Source of the DNA: Oxytricha trifallax
Taxonomy: Eukaryota; Ciliophora; Spirotrichea; Sporadotrichida; Oxytrichidae
Assembly: GCA_000711775.1 (NCBI GenBank)
Contig: ARYC01019199.1
Span: 1 to 64,000 of the forward strand
Length of the DNA: 64,000 nt
Direction: 5' to 3'
Shown: positions 1 to 12,789 of the stretch, piece by piece
Numbering within the stretch: position 1 is the first letter of the stretch
Layout of the letters: each line of letters begins with the position of its first letter
The notes under the pieces: generated by a model
Databases searched by the model: none
The model's input: the letters and a program-made list of their open reading frames with translations, nothing else
Told to the model about the DNA's origin: nothing
Made by a program: the position numbers and the translations under genes

Positions 1-66
1 AAAATTATTATAAATCAATTACACTTAAAACTACTTAAAAACTATAATGCGATATATGCAAAATAC

Positions 67-1041
67 TCATCTCAAATTATTCCTAAAATTTGTCCATTCC
101 CTCCTGATATTATTTTTTCTTCGGAATATTTCTAAGTTTAGTTTATCTGGGGCGATGGTTTAAATAAAGTCGTATATTTTATCTGGTTTTGCTGAATGCT
201 TATCTACTGCATCGAATATAACTGATTTTGCAGTGTGATAGTGTACTATTTGAGAGACTTTTCCTTTAACAGCTACTATGAAAGTCTCGTTGCAGTGGGC
301 TGTATATTTCCCCCATCCTTAGTATAGCACTCCGTTAGTTGTTAGTTTGACCAATTCTCCCCTGTCTACTTCTCTGTATCCATTCTTAGCGAGTAGTTTC
401 ATTGCCACATCTCTCTTGGAGTTTACTATCCATAAAATTAGCAGTCCATTTTCTTGCACTAAATGTAAGGGCATGTCAATTATTTCCTTATCAGACAAAG
501 TGGGGTAAGGCAAGTCTTATTTCAATCTCCAAGGTGGGTCCATCATTATTACTTCATATAATTTGTTGTATCTTTTTTTGACATCTTCTGCAATATCTTG
601 TCACATTTGTAGATCTCTCACATCTCCTTCGAATATGTTTGGTTGGGTTAATAACTTGTATGTTAGTTTTTTCACTCTTTATTTCACAGTAGTCATTTCT
701 ACACCCTTTGGTACTTTCACGAGTACTTCGGCAGGCCCCGGAAATATCCCCATTTTTTCTTTTAGCTTCAGTCTTTTTTCTTCTTATTTGATTTCTTCTA
801 ATTTAAATTGGCATCTCATCTCATGCATCTGACAGTCATTGCTCCTTGTGAAAATAAATCTGCAGTATTTGCAAGTTTTCTTGGCTAATTTTTCAATTAA
901 TCGTGATTCTTTGTGTTCTTGTTTATGAAATAGTGAGAGATGTGTTCTGATGGAAGTTCCCTTATCAAATTTCTTGTCACAAAAAGTGCAGATAGTCTCA
1001 TTAGTGGCATCTATAAACTCTGGCTTTTCTCTCTTTCCCAT
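67..1041 (-). CDS. Zinc-finger/MT-A70 adenine methyltransferase of a TBE-like transposon (MTA1-like)
   Basis: With TAA/TAG read as Gln this is one frame of 324 codons from ATG to TGA. The N-terminal third has two C2H2 zinc fingers (CTFC...H.....H, then CKYC...H....C). The rest is an MT-A70 methyltransferase: YEVIMMDPPWRLK carries the catalytic DPPW motif, followed by LPYPTLSDKEI, LLILWIVNS and ETFIVAVKGKV, as in METTL3/IME4 and the ciliate 6mA enzyme MTA1. There is one in-frame TGA (601-603), between RDLQM and QDIAED, so this copy is either damaged or carries a C-to-T change. It lies beside an ORF2 and a transposase in the order and orientations of a TBE, where the zinc-finger/kinase gene would normally sit. 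That position suggests a transposon effector gene rather than the host MTA1. The fold assignment is firm; the substrate (DNA or RNA adenine) is inference. Confidence 0.8.
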
Positions 1042-1131
1042 TTTTATATTTTTTTAAGGATAAATCCTATTGCACTTGAAGCCATTAAATACAGTAGTAA
1101 TTCTTGACCATCCCTACAAATATTCAGATCG

Positions 1132-1738
1132 CCGCAATTTGTTTATAACGAGAAATTTTGCCGCAAATTGTTTTTACGTAACCAACCTCTATAGGGAATG
1201 GTTCCATCGTCATCAGCCATTAGAGAAATTACTCTATATATAATTAATTAATAATTAATATAATTAAGTATATTAAAAGATTAATAAGCGACATACAAGC
1301 TTTCGCATAGATATTATTTATAAAATCCTAACTTATATTATCACTCAACTTTTATGGCCACTACAATATTATATCATTATAATTACTAATATTAATATAA
1401 TTAAGAGAAGAGGAATGTGTGTTAAAATATTCTTCAAACAGATGTCAATATTATTTACACATATAAGTTTGATTGTGTTGCTGTAGATGACAAACATTGT
1501 TTTATTTTATTGTTTAAAAATTAATAATTTTATAATTATTATAATTCGAAATGGCTTACATGAAGAAGATAATAAGCAAGAGAATTACAGAAAATATAAT
1601 TCTATCTGTGATTGTAAGATAACAAGAAAGTTCAATAATTCAGTATTAATTAAGATTCATTTTATAGGGAATTGTAAAGCAAGTGATAGCTTCCAAAAAC
1701 AATTTGCGGCAAAAAAAGGATTTATAAACAATTTGCGG
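1132..1738. repeat. Short element with ~45-bp inverted ends
   Basis: The left arm (1132-1176) and right arm (1693-1738) are inverted copies. Both hold two CCGCAA-ATTG blocks separated by a variable 20-bp stretch. The ~610-bp AT-rich interior shows no convincing gene. It sits between the methyltransferase gene and ORF2 of the first TBE-like element, so it is probably a MITE-like insertion. Confidence 0.55.
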
Positions 1739-2081
1739 TTTGAGAGAAGGCTGCTGTTAAGATAGAGAAAGTAATTTATTCTATAATAATTGTACATTTT
1801 ACTATTATTACTAATATATCTTTTAGTATACCAGCTATTTTCATCGCCCTATGATGGTTATTATCAATTTCCATTTGGTATGATTTACATTTCTAATAAG
1901 TATCAGTTTTAATGCTTTAACTATAGTAGTTGACAAAAATCAGACCAGTATACTGACCAATACCTGTAATTCAAAAATTTAATGAATTTCAATAAGAAAC
2001 TCATGAATCAACTCATGATGCAATTAAGTACATCAGTAAAAAATAAAGAATTCTTATTATCAATTAAACTTTTTGCAATAG

Positions 2082-2856
2082 ATGAATCAACCAAACTAGC
2101 CAGGGATCTCTCCATGACATCAGGGAGCTGTCAAATAAGTTTAGGTCTAAGGTGATATGATAACCTACCTAAAATATAATAGTAAGATTTTTTATTTCTT
2201 ATTTTTTAGGGGGCTATTTTTTGCCTGCTGATGCTCATCTAACAGTGAGATTTCTCAGAGACTTTTTTGCAGGGGAGAAAGACCTGCTCAAAGCTGCAAA
2301 TGTGATGGTTTTCAATGTGCCCTTCTCAATGTGCCCTATTACGATGAGCTATCTGTCGAAAAGTTTTTCGCTTAAGTCAAGGATGACCCTGAAATAATGA
2401 GATTCATGAACTACTACCCGGATTACCAGGTATTGCCAGATAGAAAATATTTCTATGGGGTGCTTGGGACTTTGTGGCCAAAGTACGTTGAGGTTATAAT
2501 AAAGCATGCCAATCGGGTCAGGAACATTAAAGGCAATGAGGAAGAGGTTAAGGACAAGGTGCTTATCAGAGATGATATTTTTAAAAAACTACTTGACGAG
2601 CCCTTCTTCTCAAGTAAGGTTATACTTGATTAATTTATTTTTAGAAACCAAAGGGAAGGCAATCTCCATGCTCAAGGCAGGAGCCAAACCCAGAATAAGG
2701 CGATAGAAAAGAGAGGCTCATGAGATATCGCAGCCATTCTAGGATTTTAAAGCCTAAACTGAAGACTATGGCGAAAGGAAACCTGACCAACAAGAGATCT
2801 CCACTTCCCATATCTCAAGTGGAAAGAGAGCTCCTGATGATGTTGACATGGAGTGA
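2082..2856 (+). CDS. TBE ORF2 (22-kDa family) with two tiny introns
   Basis: This belongs to the same family as the 22-kDa gene of the complete TBE at 43.6-44.35 kb. Shared blocks are KFRSK, GYFLPADAH, FLRDFFAGEK, VKDDPEIMRF, LPDRKYFYGVLGT and EPFFSS. Two GT-AG introns restore the frame. Intron 1 (2182-2209, 28 nt) joins ITYLKYN to RGYFLP. Intron 2 (2614-2644, 31 nt) joins EPFFS to KTKGKAISML. Without them the frame breaks; with them it runs to TGA at 2854-2856 and ends in a charged tail (HISSGKRAPDDVDME). One extra base near 2150 remains unexplained, and the start codon is uncertain. The function of the family is unknown. It converges on the transposase gene, as in TBE. Confidence 0.7.
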
Positions 2857-2900
2857 GTAAATATTATAAAAATTTAATTCATGTTAAATGCAAGAGGGTT

Positions 2901-3951
2901 TCATACCTCAGCTTAGTATAGCCTAATTTTTTAAACATGCTTATCTACAATTCTCCTAGCCAACTATAACTCTACATTCTCTATACATCTACGCACAATC
3001 TATCCATGACGAGTGTTTGTAACATTAAAATCTAGAGTGACTATCTCTTTTTTGTACTATTTTTTAACTTAGGCAAAGTATTCTTCAATACAATTAAACT
3101 CTGACGAGTATGGGGCGTTGAATAGGCAGGTCCAGCCCTAGCTCTAAATCTAATGCTACACTGCTCTGCTATGATGAGCCCTTAGGTTGTCCCAAAAAAT
3201 GACTACATCTCTACTTTAGTTCTGAACCCACAAGTATTCTAAAAACGCTAGGATGTCCCCTATTTTCACAGAGCTACTTTTCACTTGGTAGCCTTCAAGA
3301 CCGTTTTGATGACTGATGGCCACGATTGCCATTAGAGTGCCCAATTTCAAACCTTCCTTTTTCAATTACTAGTTCTACCATTTCAAGGCCCATGACTTTT
3401 ATCGAATTTAATATGGTTTGAATATCACCTCACCTCATCAACGTAGATGATTTTCTTTCCTGAGTCTATAACACCTTTAAATTATTCAAATCTTTGATTT
3501 CTCTATTGGATTATCTGAGACCATTTCTATTCTGAAAATCTAAAAGTTGACTTCATACTTTTGTATCTTATTTGATTTTTCCTATAGAGATAGGCAATCT
3601 ATGACTTTGAAATTTCAGAATTCGGGAACTTTTTATGAAATATTATGGCCCTATCTTGCAATGAGTACCCCTTCCATAAATCAAGGGTTTCAACAGACAA
3701 AAGAAATTTCTTTTGTTCCCGAGTTATCTTGTCCCTACTTGGATTCCTTGGCATTTAAGTTTTTAAATTACGGCCCTCAGCTAGCAAGCAAACTTTCTTA
3801 ACGTAATACTCTGAAACATTCAGAATTTAAGAGATATCAGAGTAGTGCATATCCAATTGTTATAATGAAAAGAGTTCAAGCAACCATATCTCAACAGTGT
3901 AATATACTTGTCAACGTCTATGCGATCCTTTAAAAGCTGAGTAGTGGACAT
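2901..3951 (-). CDS. IS630/Tc1-type DDE transposase of the first TBE-like element
   Basis: About 350 residues, the size of the TBE 42-kDa protein. A helix-turn-helix stretch (YSDISQILNVSEYYVKK) is followed by the three catalytic blocks: KKIIYVDEV (first Asp), IFWDNLRAHHS (second Asp) and NAPYSSEFNCIEEYF (Glu). These are the signature of the DDE_3/IS630-Tc1 group. TAA/TAG codons inside are read as Gln, and the stop is TGA at 2901-2903. Two frame changes interrupt it, near the N-terminus and just after the first Asp block, so the copy is mildly damaged or has an unrecognised intron. Its 3' end faces the 3' end of ORF2 with a 44-bp gap. Confidence 0.82.
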
Positions 3952-4756
3952 TTATCTATTTTGACTTAATATATATTAATTAATAATTAATCGAACTAAT
4001 ATTAATCACATTGATTAAGAACAACTTATGTCAAGAAGTAATAGATGGAGTACGATGAAGAAAAATACAGCAAATTCATTGACCAAATTTATTTATACGT
4101 AGCAGTCAGTATTTCATGAATTTAATTTGACTCATGATACTAAATAACTGTGCAATATTTTTAATTAATATAAAGTAGGAGAATTTGTTTTTAAATTAAA
4201 TTATTTTATTAAAAATATTGTCAGAAATACTCTAGTATTTTCAATGTGTGATAATCTGAAGAAGTCACCACTGAAAATGTTCATAATTTATTATTAACAT
4301 TTTTTATTAAGTTGCTTAAGTTATTCTAAGCGATTAAAACATTAAAGTGTAATATTTGATAATTAATTCTATTAAATTACTTATAAGTCTTTTTATTCAT
4401 TGTTTAATTAATTAAAGTCAAAATGCTTAGAAGGAATGAATATTAAAATCATTAAGAATCTAAATTCAAAATATATGATAATAAATACTCCACATTGGCA
4501 AATAAGGCATCAACAAAATAACTTATTGGCAAAACTTAATAGCCAGTAGTGCTGATGAAGTCCTCACTAAAAGCTTGATATTAGAACTAACTTCTTTATA
4601 AATTGATGTTATTAGAATATTATAAGCTAAGGATGAAATGACATAAATAAATTAACTCTACACACATTAAACATTACAAGTATATATATATTTTTTTAAT
4701 ATATTTCAAGTTAATTAGCACTATTGCCTAAATCTGCATACAGATATATCATTAAT
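3952..4756. other. AT-rich, no gene seen
   Basis: Very AT-rich DNA. The right end of the first TBE-like element should lie close after 3,951, but I see no C4A4/G4T4 terminus here, so this end is lost or diverged. Confidence 0.5.
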
Positions 4757-5060
4757 ATGCAATCAATAGTGGAAGATTATCTTGATAAAGAGGAAAATTT
4801 AAATAAAGTAGCTAAAACCAGAAATCTTTTTAAATATTGCTTTAAAAATATATAAATTGAAGGAAGTAGACACTTATATAATATGTGAACAATAATTCTA
4901 TCATGCAGGTAAATCAGATTTAATTAAAGAACAAATAGACAGTAAATGTAATTAAATTAATGAAATGAAAATATAAAGAATAACAGATTTATACCATCAA
5001 GCAAATAATCATAATCGGAAATTGGGCAATTTAAATAGTTAGTAATTTTTTGAATTCTTA
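4757..5060 (+). CDS. Unknown coding patch
   Basis: ATG at 4757 opens a frame beginning MQSIVEDYLDKEEN that is charged and protein-like. After a slip in an A/T run near 4,850 it continues as YKLKEVDTY and KEQIDSKCNQINEMK, rich in Gln from TAA. It looks like a short coiled-coil piece. I do not recognise it; it could be a macronuclear-destined segment or a remnant. Confidence 0.35.
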
Positions 5061-5566
5061 ATTATTTTTTATAAATTTTATAGAGGAATAAGTAAAATCA
5101 TATTCTGCTTCTGACTGTTCATATTAAATAGAGAAAAAATTCATAGAATTTAAATTAAATATCGACAATAAAAAGGTCCAAAAGTTTTCAATTTGTTTGT
5201 TCTATTAAGATATTTTATTATTTCACTTATTATCTCACATTAATTCATATATAATTATATTTTGACTAGGATAACAAACTATATTTTTTATATACAGAAA
5301 TTTGGAAATTTTAAAAACTGAAATATAATTAAGTTTTAAATACATCGAAATAGTTTTTACAGAATATTCCTTATTTATCAAAAATGAATTCAAAGTGTCT
5401 CAAAATCACGATAAAACTACCCTGAATTATTTAATATAAATATTTTTTATTTTTTTTATATTAATATCTTTAATATCTACAATACATTAATGTTATTGAT
5501 ATCGATAATTATTTATTACAAATGTATGTAAACTCATAAATTTATGTCTTTATAGACTTTGAAAAT

Positions 5567-6522
5567 ATTAAACGAGTACAATTAAAATGGGGAGACAGTT
5601 AAAATTAAATAAAAAAAGAGATTAAATAAAATTATGATCATCTCAATACACAAGAGTTAAGATCCAACAGTCACTATTTTGAATTAAGTTTGAGTAGATC
5701 CTTATTTAATTTTAATGTACAAATCCACTAACTAAAAATGGAATTTCTTTGTTTTTTCATTTTTTTTAACTTTTTCTATTTTTTGTTCATCGATCAAGTA
5801 GATGCTGTAGCTGATCTTCGAGTTTTTTACATAATTTTCATAGATATCTTCAGGGTATCTTCAGGATATCTTCCTTAAAAAATTTAAAGTGTGGAGAGTA
5901 TGGAGAGTGTGGAGCCCAATATTGACAATAATAGTAGTAATAGCACTAATAATCTCAAAATCAAGCATTATTATGAGTCTGGTTGAAATTCTAGAGAATT
6001 TCAAAATTTTACATCTCTAATTTTTTCTTAGTTTTCATCTACATCATCTTCAACATTAAGTATCACATCTATGAATTTTAGAAAAAAAAAATGATTTTGA
6101 AAAAATCCCAGACTCATAATAATGCTTGATTTTGAGATTATTAGTGCTATTACTACTATTATTGTCAATATTGGGCTCCACCACTCTCCATACTCTCCAC
6201 ACTTTAAATTTTTTAAGGAAGATATCCTGAAGATACCCTGAAGATATCTATGAAAATTATGAAAAAACCTGAAGATCAGCTACAGCATCTACTTGATCGA
6301 TGAACAAAAAATAGAAAAAGTTAAAAAAGATGAAAAAACAAAGAATTTCCATTTTAGTTAGTTGATTAATACATTAAAATTAAATAAGGATCTACTCAAA
6401 CTTAATTCAAAATAGTGACTGTTGGATCTTAACTCTTGTGTATTGAGATGATCATAATTTTATTTAATCTCTTTTTTTATTTAATTTTAACTGTCTCCCC
6501 ATTTTAATTGTACTCGCTTAAT
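5567..6522. repeat. Foldback element, 956 bp, ~410-bp arms
   Basis: A near-perfect inverted repeat starts ATTAAACGAGTAC and ends GTACTCGCTTAAT, with a ~130-bp loop around 5,980-6,105. Flanking triplets are AAT (5564-5566) and AGT (6523-6525), both fitting the ANT target of TBE-like elements though not identical. Each arm contains a run of TATCTTCAGG-type repeats. No coding frame is evident. Probably a non-autonomous element mobilised by a TBE-type transposase. Confidence 0.85.
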
Positions 6523-7472
6523 AGTGAAAGTTAGCATTGATCACTTCGCAAGAGTTAGAGAAACTTTAGCTCATCAATTCACTCATTGTTAACAACATAT
6601 TTATTTGAAATTTACTTAAGATTGATGTTAACTGCCCAGAATAAAGTTAATTTCCAAAGCTCAAATAAAAATTTCCATTTTAAGCAAGCTTATAATTGTA
6701 ATAATCACCAAACCTAATTAATTTATATATATAAAAGAAACATGTAAAATCCATCTAATCAATAGTAGTAACCGTTTATGCATTGATTAATACATTGCTT
6801 GCAAATATTTTCCATGAAAAACTTTTCGGGTAACAGATTATATTTAACAATGTTCTACTTAGGAATTCGGTAATAAGTATTAAAACCATTCAAATTTATT
6901 TAATTCAAAGGTAAACTCATATTATTATATATAAAATTTAATTAGTATTTATATTTTTATTTAAAGCAAAATACATCTTTCTGTTATATCATGGCTTATT
7001 ATTATTAAAATTATGACTATTAAATCCACAAAAAATTATGATTCTTAATTTCTATGAATAAATTTATTTTCACATTTAATTATGTTATCAATTCAAATTT
7101 TTAATAAAACTTATGATTACTGTTTCCTCTTGAAAAATAAATGTAGCTTGCTAATGAGTTATTTATTTTACGCTACATTAATTGAATTAAAATTACTTGA
7201 TAATGAACACAGAACAGGTATCAGAACCTATAAAATAAGATTTAAGGTATAAATGATTTTTTTTATAATAAACGCATTAATTACTTAATTCAAATGGAAA
7301 TATAATATTAAACCATAACATTATCATCTTTGGAAAATTCTATAATATTTCACAAATATTTTTAGTTTTTTTATGATGTATTTAAATTGGCTTTAATGTA
7401 TTTTGATTTTGTTATTCAATTTAACTCATTATTTTTTTAGCTTATATATGCTAGCAAAGTACAGTAAAAAAA
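6523..7472. other. AT-rich, no gene seen
   Basis: Low-complexity AT-rich sequence with no frame that looks like protein when TAA/TAG are read as Gln. Confidence 0.5.
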
Positions 7473-7990
7473 ATGATTAATAAATATATCAAGCGTTGTT
7501 TCAATTACTGCTCAAGGAATCGTCAGTCTTTTTATTATCTAGTATTAGAAGCTGTAAAATTTATGGTTTATAGCCTAAGTAAGATTTCTAAAAAAGCCGA
7601 AATATATGGGAAATATATTAATTTAGATGCGAGATAATCTAGAATAAATACTGAGTTTTTTCTAATACTCGAAGAAATTCTTGAAGTCATGGATTTTATC
7701 AAAAATCTAGGTCTGGTTGCATAAATGCGATTTATGTCATCATTTATTCATATTATAATTAGAAGAGGACAAGAAGCTAAAAAAGTGGATTAGTGAATTT
7801 CATCATAAAATCTATCTTAAAAATCAAGAAGTGATTTAATGTGGATCAGACAAAGTCTTATAGTTCAGAGAGAGGAAAAAAGATGTTTCATTCTCTATCA
7901 TTCGATAAACATACAAGTCTGAAATATTCGATATTCATAAGATTTCATCCAGATTATAGTAGCACTCGAATCTCATTTGGATTATTACGC
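7473..7990 (+). CDS. Unknown protein, two overlapping frame blocks
   Basis: ATG at 7473 (MINKYIKRCFNYCSRN) runs about 105 codons to TGA. A second block, starting in another frame at about 7,763 (KKLKKWISEFHHKIY), continues with good protein character (KVLQFRERKKDVSF) to about 7,990. A one-base slip near 7,770 would join them. No known domain is recognised. Confidence 0.45.
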
Positions 7991-8597
7991 TTCATTTTTT
8001 ATTTTTAAATCATTTTAGAATTTAAGTATTGGTAAATAGATAAACTTAATCATCTAAAAAATCATTTAAAATAAAATAGTCAACGTATTTGCATATTAAG
8101 GGAATCAAATAACCAGTAGAAAAGAGTAAATAATTATCTGAACTGAGAGATACCAATTATTTTTAACCTTCAAAAAAAATATTAAAAATAATTATTTAAT
8201 GAAAATTATAAGCATTTAATAGTTTGTTTATTATTGCATTGCTAATATTGTCTTCAAACATTGTTTTTCTTTTTTAAAATTTTGGTTATAGTAAAATTAA
8301 TAAACTTTATGAATGATAAATTGGACTTTATTATACATTATTATAAAATAATTTTTATAATAGTATAAATTGTTTATGAAAAATAGGAAATTGCTTATTT
8401 TAAATTCAAAAGTCTATTAATTCAATATTTTTATTATTATAAACATTTTGATAGCTTTATAATTACTAATAAAAGTACATTTTATATATTAATAAATTTC
8501 TATAAAGGGCCTTAATCTGAAATTAAAACTACCATATTAAAAGAGTGATTTAAGCATAAATTTATTAATGATTAATAATTTTTATTAACAGCTATAA

Positions 8598-9970
8598 ATG
8601 GCTACCTTTCAAAGGTACTAATCTAATCCAGGGTGATAAGAACTACACGGCCACTATCAGAGGCTTCTTGAGGAGATACCTTTAAGTGAGTACTGTCAGA
8701 AGGCACCTATACAGGCATGGGTGCGATGGAAATGGAGTATCACAAGGATACAAAGAAAAACCAACCTACTAGTTTGGGCCAACGATCAAATGACCATCTT
8801 TAACAAGACCGAAAATATTTTAGCTGTTGGAAGATTTGCGTTTGTGTATGACAAGCAGTCTTTGTTGCATTGGGATTAAAAGTGCATGATGTGTCAACTG
8901 TGTTAGAGCTGAGTGTTAGTATAAACGCCATGACTTAATGAATACTAGCGATAGAAAGTCTTATATTCACTACTGTCTAAACATACATCAATTTCGACTC
9001 CTTGGCATCTGAGCTTGCTCATTTGGTGTGAAGAAGTCATAGTGGAGCTCTGAAGGACCAGAGCGGATGAGAACTCTATTCGTTGAGGCTCCAACGAGTG
9101 TTGCGCGACGGTAACTGCTTCAAGATTCATCTGCCTCATTCTTGATAAGTGCACTCCATCATTTTTGAAATATTTTATATTGCAAAAGAATCAGCTTTAG
9201 CACCCTAAACAGCAAGATAAAGGAAATCTTAGAGTGCAGAGAGAAAAGGTGCAGTAGGCCAATAAAATTCGGAATTATATTATCTAGGATGTCAGCATCA
9301 TCGTTGCATTTACCAATGAAATGTGCTTTGGGGACTTGCTAAAAGAATAGAGCGATCCCAAAATAATTTGAATATCTATTATCTCAGCTTCTAGGATAGA
9401 TGTCTGAGTCAGAGATTCCATCTCCCTGCTTTTTATGATTGAGAATTGCGTTGTACCACTCACCAACTCCCAATCAAAGATTCTCCCCTTAATTTGATTG
9501 CAATACTGAATTACCCAAAATCCTGAAGATGTAATTTATCAATACCATATTTTAACTGATGAATAAGTCAAAGAGGAGCTGATAAATTCTTAAATTGAGT
9601 TGTTATTGAGTATATAGAGACAGATAATAGCGAGAGTTGAGGCGATAATTATGACCAACCAACTTATTCCTAAGCTCAATAATAAGTAGCAGGCTCTGAA
9701 TAAGCAATAGCTGATCTAGTGATGATTAAAAGATGCACGAAGAATCCTTACTTGCTCAAGCTAATTACTTTTAGTGCAAGAAAGTCAGCAACAACAATAA
9801 ACATTAACCAGATGCATCAAGCTTAGTTCAATCACAATTCGCTGATTTATAAACAATATATTCATGTGACGGATAGTTGATGAGCCTAACTTAGATTTGG
9901 ATAATAATGATCTTGATTCATTGATCAGATAGACTGGTGCTCAACTTATGTGAGGCAAAATATGATAGAG
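8598..9970 (+). CDS. Unknown Gln-rich coding region
   Basis: Base composition rises and several frames become protein-like: KWLPFKGTNLIQG and FLRRYLQVSTV near 8.6 kb, FNKTENILAVGRF at 8.8 kb, YIIQDVSIIVAFTNEM near 9.28 kb, then a Gln-rich tail to about 9.72 kb. The block QDVSIIVAFTNEM...FGDLL loosely resembles the VIVAAVPQIEG...DDFL block of the ORF2 at 18.6 kb, so a diverged TBE ORF2 is possible but not shown. Frame changes are frequent. Confidence 0.3.
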
Positions 9971-9974
9971 AGGA

Positions 9975-10815
9975 AGATAAGAAGTAAGAATGATTTTGTG
10001 AAATTTAGAGATAGCCAATAAACTTTAATTTTTATAATAGTAACTTTGCTAAATAATATTATCTAAAACTTATTCTCAAAAATCCCAAACTTATATATAC
10101 TCCAAAATACTGCAAGAAGCTAATTTCAAGACCTGAGGTATGCGCATATTTACTTGTTTTTTCTTTTAAAAATGAATGTCTTATTTACTTTTCTTATAAT
10201 TTTATATTATCTAATATTTCTCAAACATTAAATGAAAAAAATGGTATTAACATATGTTATTAAGATTTGAAGTTCCCAAAATTAAAAAGCATAAAACATA
10301 TTATTCAATAGATAGTGAATTAATATAAGAAACAATTAAAATCAATTTAATAGGTTAAATATGTTGATTTATTCCAAAATTATTCCAATATATTTAGGAA
10401 TACAAAAATAACAAATAATTTGCATAATTTATATTCAAGAATAACAAGAAAAATCAATTTTAAGACTACACTTATTTGTTTCTTGGTCTTTAATAATTCA
10501 AAGATATATAAAAATTTAAAGAATAAATCACAGGTAAAAATTAATATCATATAAATAAGGTAATTGTTATGAATTAAATGAATTCTCTTAATAAAATCTA
10601 TAAGTCAATTAATTACATATCGAAATGAATCAAATAATATCATTAAGTAATATTTTAGAATTTTATTGATCTTCTGCTGTTATAGAAGTAAAATTTAGTA
10701 TTAGTTAACTATAATAATAATTAACCCACATCTAGAGCTCTAAGTCTCTACTGGTGAAAATAAATGTTAAGGATTAAGTCCTTTTACATATGACTAGTCT
10801 TAATTTAATTCAAAC
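9975..10815. other. AT-rich, no gene seen
   Basis: AT-rich stretch between two coding patches on opposite strands. No motif or repeat stands out. Confidence 0.45.
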
Positions 10816-10819
10816 TAAA

Positions 10820-11830
10820 ACTTATAAACTACAGAATTTTGTTATTGTTTGAGTCTCTAATCGTTTCTATAGTTGTCATCATGATGAATTCTTTCACTTA
10901 TATTTACGCTTGTCTGACTTATTCATTAGTTCTCCAAGTCATCATCACTGCTATAATAGTGACTTGAATAATTCTACCAGTCTGAGTAATCGTTTATGTT
11001 AGGTGGATTATCTGGAGTGGTTTCCATCTCGCCTCCTTCGAATTGTTATTGTTGGTTTATCTAGACTCTCAATTTAGTCAGAACTCTTATGTAATTAGAG
11101 TAGAGTTCCTTATAAATATCATTGTTTGAATTGAATTGGTAGCTGTCTTTTTCATAAACTTCTATTGCATCTAAAATGTTTTTCAAATGGGCTTGCTGAT
11201 GTCCATCTACCTTCCCCTTGACTATGTCCTCAATATGTCTCCTGTAGGAGATGAGTGCGTTCTAGTTTTCATTCCTAGAGAATACCTTTTTCTTAGCTTC
11301 CAGATTATTTAGAAAGAAAAGATATTTCTCAAGTAGTTTGAATGAATTAGAGTAGTATTTTTGTTTATAACTGTTTTTTCTTCTTCAGTCATTTCAATGG
11401 AAGATTTAGTATTCTAGGCTTTGAAGGAAAGGATTTATTCAAGTGATGGTTCCTCAGAGACAAATTACTTTAGTTATTTATTTATCTAGGGTCTTATTAA
11501 TTGGGTTGGCTTGTATGGCTATTTTTGCTCTTCTTGTAAATATTTAGGATTAGTGGATTACTTAACTTCTTCCATGATAGAATCTGGAAGGTTTGATGAT
11601 TAAGTTGAGGGTTAGGTATTTGAGTTTTCTTCTAGTCTTTCTAGTATTCATTATGTAACTGTCCATGCTAAGCTGTCACTCTATTCACTTAAGAGTATGG
11701 GATGCTGATGAATTGTATCACTGAGCAGTTTCTGATCGGGTGCTTTGGCCAAAATTTTTATGGTCAGAAAGGTACCTATCTATGGCTTGGCTTCGTTTTT
11801 GGGTTTAATAAACTATAAATAAATTAGTTT
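10820..11830 (-). CDS. Unknown Gln/Asn-rich protein, frames broken
   Basis: Minus-strand frames have clear protein character once TAA/TAG are Gln: IGTFLTIKILAKAPDQKLL near 11.8 kb, FVSEEPSLEQILSFKAQ near 11.45 kb, then a long block with LEKYLFFLNNLEAKKKVFS, YRRHIEDIVKGKVDGHQ and ETTPDNPPNINDYSDW, ending in an acidic Ser/Asp-rich tail near 10.86 kb. At least two frame changes separate the blocks. It resembles a real gene cut by small IESs or indels. No family is recognised. Confidence 0.45.
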
Positions 11831-12159
11831 AGGGAGAGAAAATTGAGAAATATATAAATAAAAACATTAATAAATGAGAAAATTAATTTGTTTTATTTCA
11901 TTATTGATAAACATGAAATTAAGCTGTTCTTAAAGATTATAATGATTAAGTCGAATTTTTATTATATGATTAGTGAAATAATTTAATGGGTATCTATAAT
12001 ATTACAATATTATGAATAATTGTATATGTTTATTTGGAAATTAATTTAATTAATACTAAATTGGCTTTGGGTATATAATAATAAACTTCATAATTAAATA
12101 TTAATTTTCCAATATATTTATATTTAATTATCAATGTGAAACTAATTTCATTACAGACA

Positions 12160-12350
12160 TTAACTACAATTACAAATCCCTAGTGTCCTACAGATTCCAA
12201 AAAGTGAAAATTTTGAATGCTGCTCTCATAATAATATTCTTATTTAAATCTAAAGATCTCAATTATTTGAAGATCCAAAATCAGTATTTTTCAATTAGTC
12301 CCTTCAGTTAACAACTGCCTTATAGCCTCTTCACTCATCGATCAGCATTG
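12160..12350 (-). other. Possible small coding patch
   Basis: A minus-strand start (MSEEAIRQLLTEGTN) is followed, in a shifted frame, by QNFHFLESVGHQGFVIVV. Too short and broken to call a gene. Confidence 0.2.
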
Positions 12351-12789
12351 ATAACTTACATTATCTAAAATAAAAATGTTTAAAGAATGAAATCGGTTTT
12401 ATAAATACCTTTTTAATACATTTATTATTATGTGGTATATAATAATTATTGAAACTTTTATAATTTGTAATAGTAGGCAAGTAAATATAATTTGATTTCT
12501 TAGGCGTTTTTAAAGAGTTGCTATCCTTTTTTATGTCAAACATTTGTTGCATAATCTAGTTGTCATTGCGCCATTAAAGCCTCGTTCCTTAGTCTTTATA
12601 TTAATAATTATACTTGAATAGTGCGATAAAGGAGCAGGTGATGTGGATGGGTTATTCAAACATTTTGTGGGCGAAGTTAAAGTAAACTTTAAACAATAGC
12701 GGCTTAACATTTTAAATATTAATATAAATCTAATTCTGGTCTTCCACTTTTAATTATGAGATCGCGTAAATGAAATGAATCCACATCAT

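Noticed and set aside
67-1041. Host MTA1 gene of the macronuclear 6mA complex
   Set aside because: Possible, but the adjacent ORF2 and transposase in TBE order make a transposon-borne gene more likely. Not excluded.
1487-1765. Open frame of 92 codons as a gene
   Set aside because: Low complexity, overlaps the right inverted end of the 1132-1738 element, and shows no protein-like residue pattern.
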